The translations under genes and the position numbers were made by a program. The notes under the pieces are model-generated. The model was not told the origin of the DNA. It saw only the letters and a list, made by a program, of their open reading frames with translations, and made no database searches. Below, piece by piece: positions 14,901 to 26,900 of a DNA stretch of 64,000 bases. The stretch covers positions 77,475 through 141,474 of the forward strand of contig CAXIPT010000008.1 in the NCBI GenBank assembly GCA_964030475.1, read 5' to 3'. This stretch comes from Tethya wilhelma. Lineage: Eukaryota; Porifera; Demospongiae; Tethyida; Tethyidae. How positions within the stretch are numbered: position 1 is the stretch's first letter; each line of letters begins with the position of its first letter.

Positions 14901-17900
14901 GTAACACTGGAGTCTACCAACAAGCTATGATCTCCGCCATGTTGAGTCTTACCATCCCTAGTGGAAGTAGCACTCCCTCTAGCTATGACATCACTTCACA
15001 TTCAGCTCTAGTTTACTCTTCAAGCAGCAACGTTCTAAGTGTAAACGACCAAGGTGTTGTCACACCTAGAATGATGGGAAGCTCCACCATTACAGTGTCT
15101 CTTCAAACTTTGACTGCTACCACGCCAACAATTGTCCTTCTTACCACACCCATTCAAGTTGTCCATATCTTGAATATCCAGCTAACCTCTGGGGATACGA
15201 TTGTTGGAAGCATTGGTGAAGAAGTTGAGAGAAGACTATCCGTTTCGGTGCAATTGAGTGATGGTACATTCATTGATGAAGTGTACTCAGACAATGGACA
15301 AATTGTCAATGGCCTTTTGAATGTTGTGAGTAATGACCCCAATATTTTTACCGTCAACTCCAACACTGGACAATTGACCATTCTCGGCAGCATACCAGGT
15401 CCTGTCAGTGTGACAGTTTCAGTCAATCAAGAATTGGAAATTTCAGAAACCTTCGAGTTTTACACCAATCTTCAACCTGGAGCAGGTCAGCTTGATCTTG
15501 GCTCCATTAGTGACAGACCCATTGCTCCAGTGAGAGGTGGTGAGGTGTTTGAAGTACCTCTTCGAATGGACATTGATCTAAGTGGCAACACTATCAGTGC
15601 TTTGGAAATTGGTGTGGCCTACAGTGATAGTCTGATTGAGCTTGTTTCGGTTTCTCCTGGCAGTAACTGGTCGAGAACAGATCTCTTTGAATCCTCTGAC
15701 AGGGAGTTCCGAGGTTTTGTCTACTTTGGTGGAATTTTGGATGATCTCACAGCCAACAGTGGAGTCATTGAACTTGCAATCCTAACCTTCAGAGCAGTTG
15801 AAAATGCAGATGGAGTTGCAGCTGTCTCAGCACGAATCCGGACACTCCTTGATCGCAGCAGTCCCACTCAGGAAATCACCCCACAAGTTTCCCTGGCGGC
15901 CAGTGTGGGAGTCTTTGTTGGTGATGTGCAAGGAAGTCCAGCTCTACCCGACGTAAGTGCCCAAGTGAACAGAGCAATGTCTGCTCTCGCTCCCACTGTA
16001 ACTCAATGCAACAACAGTATGGATATTGATGGTGTAGAGACAGGAGACTTGAATGGAGATTGCATCTTCAACTTGAACGATGTTCTCTACCTCAACCAGA
16101 GAGGATGTGAACCCAATCTAGACCTTGATTATAACTTTGACGGTATCTGTGATGATGAGGAGCTCTACTTCCTATTGCGAGCAAATTACCGAATTGTACA
16201 ATTTGTCCAAAATATATCCATTACGATTGTCAACGAAACCGACTGCTTCCTCACAATTGACGCTGTACTGACTGGACGAGGCAGACCAGTTTCAGATGGT
16301 GCTCAAACATCACTGCTGTTTGGTCTCTTCAACCGAAACCCTGACTTTCAGGAAGAAGTTGATGACACCACCATATTCATCAACATTGGTACGCCTGTTG
16401 ACCTTGATGGCGAACTCCCTTCAAGTACAAATGGAGGATTCTTTGAAGCTTCTGAAGTCTCCCCTCAAGGCACTTACCGTACCATACTAAACACTCCCAT
16501 TAGTGATACTGAGATTGGATTTATACTGGTACAAGCACGTGTTGATGCATTCGATACCTTGTTATCAACCAATCGTGTGGAAATGATGACAGGACCTAAC
16601 TCCATTCCCGTCTTCTTCCCCGAGTCCATCTCAGCCGTTATCTCCCACCCAACAGGATTGGATATCCCCTTCCAATACAACCTTGGATTCAGCCCAATTT
16701 TACAGTTTGACCAGCTCTTCTCCTCTCGCGATTGCATCAACTTCAATCGACCAACATTCTTCCCCAATATTACTGTTGTCGAGCATTATGAGAATCTTGA
16801 AGTTGGCAGTGTAGTGGCGGTGGTGTTTGCCAACGACAGTGATGCAGGACCCAATGCAGTTGTACAGTATGACTTCTTCAGTCCAACTAACGAAATTGCC
16901 AACACATTCAGGATTAATGCAACCACTGGTGAAGTTACTCTTCTTTCCACTCTAGATCGTGAGGCAAGGGATGCTTATTTCATTGCTCTCCGAGCAACAG
17001 ACACAGGTTTACTTGGGTCTTTGGACGGCATTGGAGAACTAGTTGTACGTGTGCTTGACGTGAATGATGAACCACCAGTCTTTGAGGAAGAGGTATACAT
17101 GCCTCCTCGTGTACCTGAAGACACTGAAGTACCTTTTGTCGTGACAACTGTGATTGCTAATGATGCTGATCTTGGAGAGAATGCATCCGTCTCATACGAA
17201 CTTCTTGAGCCAACGTATCATTTTGATATCAATGAGACCACAGGTGAAATTATACTTGTATCTTCTTTAGATTATGAAAATCAAACTCAGTTTGAACTCA
17301 CTGTGGTGGCTCACGATGGTGGCACTCCAAGCCTCAGTGGCAATGCAACAGTGATTATTGATGTCGAGCCAGTAAATGACAATGTGCCCGAGTGCTACCC
17401 TACACAGCGACTTGCACTCGTACCTGAGGATGAATTTAATGGCACCATGTTCTTCTTTGCTAATGTCTCTGATGCAGATGTGGGAGCTGATCACAATGTC
17501 CTGACTTACACTCTTGCAGACTACAGCTCAGAGTTTGGTGTCTTCAAAGTTGACGACAACACTGCAGCCCTCTACACAAAGACGGAAGACTTCGATCGAT
17601 TCAGTACTCCATCTTATGACCTCACCATAGTTGTTTCTGATGTAGGAGGACAGAGCTGTTCACTAAATGTCACAGTTGTTGTTGCAGAGCCTTCATCTTT
17701 CTTACAGACCTTCTCCATTGACCGCAATGATGATGGCTTCTTTGTCGGTCCAATCATGCCAAGAAGAGAAAGAAATGGATACAACCAACGGTTGGGCTTT
17801 TTCAAGAAATCTCTTGCCAGTGGAACTGTGTCTGGAACATTTGGAGGAGAAACAGATTCCGCCACGTATGTCAGAGAAGCTCAACGCCCAGTTAGGATTG

Positions 17901-20900
17901 ATGCTGTCCTTCACAATGATGAAGTATGGTTTGATAATCCAGTAATCACAGCTGTTGCCCAAATCCGAGATTCCTCACACCAAGTTCTCACAAACAGCAC
18001 AGCTTATCTTGAAGTCCGTCCAAGTGGTGATTCTTCTGTCCAACCACTTGTGGGTGATCCTTGTGTGCCAGATGAGGTAGGCAACAGTGGCTTATGCTAT
18101 GCTGAATTAGAAATCCCAGAGGCCTGGTTTGAATACAGTGCAGTCAATGTCACTATTCAAGGAGATGGTGTATCAGCGGATCTTGGTTCTGTGACTCTTT
18201 TCTCACCAGTGCCTGTAGTCCTTGCAGAAACCAATCTTATCGTAGAACTTCCTTCCTACATTGTATACCCTGGCACTACCTTCACCATGTATATTGGAGC
18301 TCCACAATCACTTGACATCACAGCTTTTGAATTTTCCTATGAGCTTCCAGCTGCAATTGAAGTCACTGAAATAGTGGAAAATTCTAACTGGAACTGTTTT
18401 GGGCTTGCTTCAAGTGTAATCTGCCTTCGAACCGCACCAGGAGTGAGTAGCCTATCTCAAATTGGAACTGATAGGTTTATTGGTGTACGGGTATATGCAT
18501 CTAGTCTCTTTGATCCAGCCAATAACCAAGTGTCTGTGAATGTTTCTTCTCTTGTAACCTCCTATGGATCTGTAGTAAGTGCCACACAACCAGCACTCCT
18601 ATACAACAGATACGGTCTTGGTGCTTCACCAAGGAGCCTTAGTCTTCAAGGTCTGCAAGTGCAGGATATTTTTGCCACAAGTTCTCGTACAGAGATAGTG
18701 AACACAGGACCATTTGATAACAGACCAGACACCATTGATGTCACAGTCTATCCAGTGTACAACAGACCTAGTTCAATCTTTAGAGTACAAGCTGATGGAA
18801 TCTTTTGCAATACCACAGATCCTAATCTGAACCAGACTGACACATGCTCATTCACCTTGACTACTGACTTCCAGCAGTGCAGCTCTGAATCTGCAATTAA
18901 CATCGAACATGAAATGTCTGGTTCTTACTTCAGCCTACCTCTAAAGATCTGGTGTTATAATTCCTCTAGAATTGAAATGTCTGACAGAGTTCTCAATAAC
19001 CTGTATGGAGATATGTTAACTTCTGTCTGCCCACATCTCCCTGATTACCAAGCTACCAAATTGAGGACCCTTGCACTATTTTCTTCAGGTGATGAGTTCA
19101 GTCCAGAAATAGACATCACAGACTACACAATTGCAGATCTTTACTCTGACAATACTACAGTTGCCAATATAGATACTGTTAGCAATATAGTATTTGGGGT
19201 AGGTACTGGAGTGGCTACTGTCTCTTTCCGTAGCATCCCAGGCTTACAGGAAGCAGTCAGTGTTACTGTAACTGATGAGCCAGTGTATGTGTACTCGATT
19301 AATCCCACCATCTTTAGCTCCCTTGATATCCAGACCAATCCTACAACATATGACTCAAGCTCATCTGTTGCCACCTCAGTAATTTTTACTCAAGACTTCA
19401 ATGATGTTGGTATCTCTGGTTTTGCAACAGTCACTGGCTACTACACTGATGGTGCAGTAATTGGTCCAATAGCACAAGATGACCTCAGTTACACATTATT
19501 ATCACCAGCAGTATCCGGACAAAATGTTCCAAGAGGAGTTTTTGTTACTCAGGAAGCTGGCATTGCCAATCTTGAAGTGTCATTTACTCCAGCAGCTTGC
19601 CCTGATCATGTAGTTATAGATTCTGCGGTGGTTTCTTTTACTGTGACAACACCTCAACCAATCCGCATAGAGCTGCAAGCCTCTGATAGTGTGATCACTG
19701 GAGACACTCGCGGCATTACTTTACCACAATATGCATCTTCTAGTGTTGTCACTGTATTGCTTGTGAATGACGATGGAAGTAGTGAAAACATCCCAATGTC
19801 ACTGCTCTCTTACAGTGCATCTAAATCACTCTCTGTGACTGAAGAAGCTTCTGGGCTTAACATTTCTTCCAATGCCAGTGTGTCTGCTTACAGCGGGATG
19901 CTCACAGTTCAGTATCTTACTCCCAGTGAACAAGTACTCTCTTCAACTCTCACATTTATGATTGTCAATGTGCAAAGTCTGACAGCTGGTCTACAAGCAT
20001 ATCCAGACTCAGTTAGTGCACCATCACAGAGTATCAGTTTGGAGCAATTCCCAGGAACAACAATCCAACAACAGGCACAAATCTATGCCGAAGTTTCCCT
20101 CTCTGATGGAACAACATACGAAATCCCGGCAAGTGAGAAAAATGTCTCAGTCAGTGGAGTTAGAGCCATTATGGTTGAAAATGGAATTGTGACAACTATA
20201 TTCCCTGGAGCAACTACACTATCTGTTTCAGTAGGTCAGCTTACCGTCACTGGTTTGTCCGTTCAGGTTCAGAGTATCCCACTCTCTGTGCAAGGAATAG
20301 AACTCATTCTAGAAAACATCACACAAGTCACAAAGCAGGTGATTGCAAACTTGAACTTCTCAGATGGAACTGTCATCAACAACATCTTTGAATACCGCCA
20401 AGATTTGGCATCAAACCTGCTCACTTTCTCAATTGACCCTACAAATGTTGCCTCCATTGATCCATCAACTTGGGTCCTTACTATAACTGAAAACTATTAT
20501 GATATGGTCAGTCTCACTGCTTCATCTTCAGTTTCAACTTCCACTATTATGTTTTCAGCAAATTTGGATCCAGAGTTGAGAGAAATTGACCTTGGACAAG
20601 CGACTGGTATCCCACAACCTCCAGTTACCGTTGGTGATGAGTTTACAGTAGATGTACGTTTGAATCTTGCAGAGGAAGAAATCGGAGCTCTTGATTTGCT
20701 CCTAACTTACAATTCAAGTGTGCTTGAGCTAGATTCATTTGATGTTCTTCTTCCTGGCTACTTTGCTGTAAGAACCAATTCTCCACCTGGTGAAATCCAG
20801 CTAGCTGTTGCCTCTGCTCCTCAAATTACAGAACAGCTGCCCACAATTGCACAGGCAACCTTTAGAGCCATTGACAGTGAAACACCAACCGTGATTAGTA

Positions 20901-23900
20901 GCAATGTGCGTAACTTGAGGAATGCAGCTTTGCTAGTGGATACTCTCAGTTCTTCAGAAATGGAAGTCTTGGTAGCACCATCTTCAAACTCACGAAGAAG
21001 GAGAGATGTCTCTACTCCTCACGTGTCAAATTCAAGAAGCACTAGAGCTGCAGGGTCCACACTAGGAGATGTGAATGGTGATGGTGAGTTCAATGTAGTG
21101 GATGCAGCTTTCTTGTACCAAAACATTGTAGGCGGCTTGAATCAGAGTGCTGTGGGTGACGCAAACAAAGATGGCCAAGTTAATATTGCTGATGTTGTCT
21201 ACCTGACAAGAGCATCTGTTGGACTAGTACCACTGCTCGATACAACAGAGATAGTGACGGTATCGGATAATTCCGACTGCCTTCTCGAAATTGAGTCTAC
21301 TTTCGAATTTGGAAGAGATGGACCAGATGCTTCCAGGACATTTGTTTACTTCATTATCTCTCATCCAGGCTCAAGTGACATTATCAGTCAAAGCATTCCA
21401 GAATGGGGTAGTGTTGGAAGTGTACTTGACGATTCCAGTGTGATATTTGAAGCAGCTCTGCTCAATGAGACAAGCAATGTCTATCGTAGTGCTTTGATTA
21501 CTCCTATCGATATGCAATTGGCTGATCTAGGCCTCTCAATGGTTGTCTTCACAGTGGATGACCTGAATTCCACTTCCAGTGAAAGATTGGCTACCTTCTT
21601 CAGTGCTAGATCTCGCTTCTTTGTTTCATCTGATGAACTCATTCCACAGCTGACGATCTCATCGCTCACTTCAAGTCCCACTGCTCACACAAGCGCTATG
21701 AACTTTACCCTTGGTGATCAAGACGGCTTCAGTCCACTCTTGACTTTCACCAATCCAGTACGCTCTGACTACTGTGAGTTTGATGGTGACACCATATCGA
21801 TATCCATCCTCGAGAGCCAGCCAGTGGGAGAGACTTTCCTTGTCATCTCGGCAGTTGGAGATGGTCTTCCTTCCTTCAATGAATCCTACTCAATTGTGAG
21901 TGCATCAGTTGATGGTGTGTTCAACATCACAGAAGGTGGGGAGCTGCAACTTATGACCACGCTTGATTTCGAGACCACAAACTTCTCTGTCATTACTGTG
22001 AATGCCTTTTCACTGGACGGAAATTACGATATTGGAGACCTAACTGTGGAGATTAATGTAATTGATGTGAATGACTTTGCACCAGAGTTTACTGAAGCAA
22101 ACTATCTCGTATCTCTTTTCGAAGACCGTGTACCAGATGCTACCAGTTCCATCCTTCGAGTGGTTGCTAGTGACCGAGATATAGGTGTCAATGGCCAATT
22201 CAACTATTCCCTGGACCCTCTCACTGACCTACAGGACAGATTCAATCTTGACCCAGTCACTGGTGACCTGTTCCTGGTGGCTCCTCTTGACCGTGAGACA
22301 AACTCGACCTATAATCTGGCAATATTTGCAATTGACATGGGAGTGCCTGAGATGCTCACTGGAAGTACCACTGTCACTGTAACAGTGGAAGATGTGAACG
22401 ACAACCCACCAGAATTCGATCAAGATGTCTACAATGTGATCATCCTTGAGGATTTCTATAATTCCAGTGGTAGCAATGTTGTGCTTGACTTCCAGATAAT
22501 TGTGAGTGATCCAGATCTGGGAGAGAATTCCACCATCTCACTTACTTTGATTCCAATTGATGCACCAGGACCATTCTCCCTTGACAATAATGGCTTCCTT
22601 CGACTAACCTCATCACTGGACAGAGAAATGAGAGCCTCCTATTCTTACACAGTTGAAGCTATGGACCAAGGCAGTGTAGTACGTATGAGTAGCAACGCCA
22701 CTTTGATCATAACTGTTGCAGATGTGAATGACAATCGACCCATTTGTTCACCAACCAATGATGTGGCTCTACTCCTTGAGGAGGATACCATTGTTGGTAC
22801 CTTGATCTCCACAATTACTGCCGCTGATATCGATTCCGGCAACAATTCCATGATTACGTACTCCATCGATAATGTTGGTGTTCCTTTTGCTGTTGATCCT
22901 GTAACTGGAGAACTTGTGATTTCAAGATCCTTGGATATCGACACTCAACAAGTGTACGGACTGACAATCATTGCACAAGACAGCGGAGATGTTCCACAAT
23001 CTGCTGAATGTTCACTAGCCATCTCAATCATTGAAGGACAGGTCGTGTCATTTGACGTGGGAGAGAGAGGATTCCTCTTTGGGGAACGAGTGCGTGCTGG
23101 AGAGAGGCGATATGTGCAGAGTGTTGGTGCACTCTTTGATGTAAACATAGGAAGCTCAGTTCCTGTACACGGTGGAATAAATACCGCCAGTTCGAGTGAA
23201 ATTGATCGTGCTGTCCTTCCCAACACTGGAGATGAGGCCACAAGAGTTGAAGGATCACTACTTCAGGACGATGTCAAACACAGTGTCAAGACTATTACAG
23301 CTTTCCTCAAGGCCTACGATTCTCGTGACACTATTCCAAGACCAACTACCCTTCGCGCAAGAGTTGTACCCTCTGATCAAATCAGTAGCATGGCATTTGT
23401 GGAAGGCACGTGTACCACATCGGTTGAGCTTGGCTACTGTATCGTTCAAGTAGCAATCCCAGATGAATGGTTTGCAAGGACAACTACTAACACACTCACG
23501 GACAGGGTTCGAGTGTGGGCCAATTTTGCAAGTGAAAACAACCTAGGAATATCACTCGGAGAACTTGTCGTGGAAAATTCACCAGCTTACGAGATAGACT
23601 TTAACCTCAACCCCATTGCAATTGTTCAGCCTTCTCATACCATCTACCCTGGCCAGAACTTCTCCATGGAAGTCTACATTATTTCTCCACTTGAAGTAGT
23701 TTACAATCGTGTCTCAATGGAGCTCTCCTACTCAGAAGATTTGAGCTCATTTGCTGAGATAACTTTTGACGAAAATATCTGGGATTGCAGTAAGTTTCCA
23801 AACCCTTGAACTACATGCATTAATTCTAGAATCTAAGATCCAAATATATACAACTATTTTTGTACATTTCTCTTGTGCATACAGGTTTAAATTTTGCTGC

Positions 23901-26900
23901 TGTTACACAAATTACTTGTAACCGAATTGAGGTCAGTGAGGAAACCCCACTTAGACTTTTGGAACTACGGTTCATAGCTGCCAGTGATGCATCTGGCGTA
24001 GGAACAGTAACACTAAACCAGTAAGTTGAAACTAAAAATGTTCCACTCATGCAAATTTATAATATCTTAATATTATGTGTACACATACACAGCTGAGTGA
24101 AACCAAGTTTATACCATAATGGCTACAATTTATTTTACTTACCTACAGGTTCTCATTTGATAGTCGACTACTGGTGTTTGAACTCACAGTGAGTGTTATA
24201 GATACCTATATTATGTGTGTGCTATGTTGTTTTACATTGTACTGCAACAAAATACATTATAACTTCTCTACTTCCAACAGGGAAGATACACATTGGCTGC
24301 AGAGGAGCCATCTTACTACTTTGCAGCTGTTCGCCAACCGGACATTGTCAACACTGCTGATTTGAATGGAAACACAGTTGTACAAGCTATTGAGTTCTAT
24401 ACCCTCAACAATTCTGTTGCCACGCAGCCTCTTCAGGGAGCAGCTGTCAACCTCCTTCAGTCCCCCAACACCTACAACGTTTTCTGCTCCTCTTCAGATG
24501 ACCAAGCTGCCACCGTATCAAGTAAGTTTAATTTTAGCATTATTGCTTGTCAAAGAAACAAATCTTTACCTTTTTTGTTTTCAAATGTGTTATAGGTGAC
24601 TGCAGTGAGATTCGTGTTAGTGCACAGAGCCGTTCTCCCATCAATGGACAACTAGAAATAACTGTAGGTAGTTCTCTTCGACCAGCATATTCCAATGTCA
24701 ACCAGGTCACAGTTCACATCTGGACTGCGGGTACTGTCACACTTGGTGCTTCGGACACCCAACTCAGTCAGATACAGGGATGAAGTAGATCTTGTAGCAG
24801 TCAAAATGACTTCCAATACCAGACAGCTCGACTTGAGGCCACTGCTACCTTTGTATCAGGATCATCCCAATTCACAGCAAATGTGCTCCCTTATGTACTA
24901 AATAATGTAAGTATAAAACATACCGTCTAGCTGGATAGACCAATATACACAGCATTATTAGCTTTAATCTTTGTCCATCATCAAAGCAGATAGATGGTAT
25001 TGTAACATTTCAACTCTTCTTTTTTTTTCTTGCTTTGCAGATCGTATCGGACGATCCTACTGTTGTTTCTGTTGACAACCAAAGAGGAACAATCCAAGGT
25101 CAAATGCCTGGTTTTACTCTGATCCAGCTACAAGGACCAAGGGTGGAGTTTGTCAACATCTCCGTTGGCAACGACATTGAGGATCTACTCATGATCGAAC
25201 CAAAAGTAGCAGCACTACGACTCAGTCTGGATTCCAACCCAGCCACCTCGAGACTAGAAGACACAGATGTGACTCTTGAAATTCTCTCCAATCTCTTCTT
25301 CTTCCAAGAGAGAGCTGAAGTCACCGTCTCCGCCCTTCTCATGAACGGACGAAGAATGGTCATTGATAATCCTGACGAACTCCTGATTCAGTCGTCCAAC
25401 GAATCGATCGTATCTGTTGAAAATAATTTCATTGTAGCTGAAGAAGTGGGTACTGTTGAGCTCAATGTCACTTGGGTTGTGTGTGGAAGGATCCTTGGTC
25501 AGAGTATTGTCGAAGTCACCGTGGACTTTAACACACATCGGCCAATTTTCGTGCAACGAGATCAAAATGCCAATGTGGTTGAGAACTCTCCAATTGGTAC
25601 TTCCATCTTTACTGTCAGTGCCATAGATATGGATTTTGCCAATCCTGACGATGAAGGTAGGGATACTGAGTATCGCTTCCAGGATGAACTCTACATGTAT
25701 GATGGACTGTTTGATTTGGACCACATATCTGGTGTTGTGAGCGTGAGTGGACAGATTGATCGTGAACTGCGTGATAGCTACGTCTTGCTGATTGAAGCCA
25801 CCGACAGACAACAACGACTCGCCGAGCAAGCCTTAAACAGGAGGGTGTGTCCACCTGGTATTGGTGGGAGTGGCAGTGGGAGTGGTCTTGGAAGTGGTGC
25901 CGTTAGCGGTGAAGGGAACACAGATTGTGATAATGGAATACTGATACCTGATGTTACCAACATTACTCGAGTCGATCCTCCCGATACACTGACAGTGAGT
26001 TAGTTTGGTAGTTGTATAATCATGGTTCTTTGCTTGTCTAGCTTGAGTCTTCTTTCTCACTCAAGCCAGACCCTCAATGAACCATAATCACACAATATAA
26101 GCGAAGAATATTCTAAAATGGGTCCATAATGATTGTTTGCCAAAGAATCTCCCATGATATTAAAACATGAAAATTATCATCAACAACTTACATTTCACCT
26201 AACTTTTCCTTCCAATCCACAGCTCAATATTGCAGTCTCTGATGTCAACGACAATCCTCCTGTCTGTCCTGAACTTCCAGAAATCCAACTCGACAGACAG
26301 GTTGATCAAGGACACATTGTTGTCCGACTGGATGTCACAGATGCTGACATTGGAGCTAATGCCATCATCAACTATATGGCTGTCCGCCAAGCTGCAAACA
26401 ATGAGAATCCCCTCTTTGGTGTCAACCCAGGCACTGGAGATGTGTTCACAATCAGGTTAGTAAAAATTTCCAAAAAAAAAAAAAAAAAAAAATCTAAAGA
26501 AAACAAAAAAATTAAGCGTACACCTTACACCTTCCTTGCACATGTATATTAGCTACATGTTTAAGAATCCATATCTTTTTATTTTGATGTGCAATTAACG
26601 TTCCTCTTTCTCATACAGGGAGATCAGTGATGTAGATACAGCACAAGCTGTCCAGTCCTTGGTTGACGTGAGTGACAGAGGAATACCAAGAAACAACGCC
26701 TCCTGCAGAATAGCCATCCAACTCTTTGACATTTCAAGCACTGTGAACACAATCGTACTGGGCAATATCGATGATTTTGATCCTGAGTTGTTTGAACAAC
26801 TCCTCGGAATGTTCTTTGAACTGGACATCCAGATTACTGACTCTGGTCCGTTGGATACTGGAAACTACCAGGTGCAGTTCTATGGGAAAAATGGACCAGT

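Noticed and set aside
25254..25829. 191-residue open frame antisense to cadherin exon 6, and other antisense frames in the giant exon
   Set aside because: They lie opposite well-supported coding sequence, show no domain and follow from its base composition.
26475..26493. Poly(A) run as evidence of a retroposed sequence
   Set aside because: It lies within a normal short intron of the cadherin gene with no target duplication or coding remnant.
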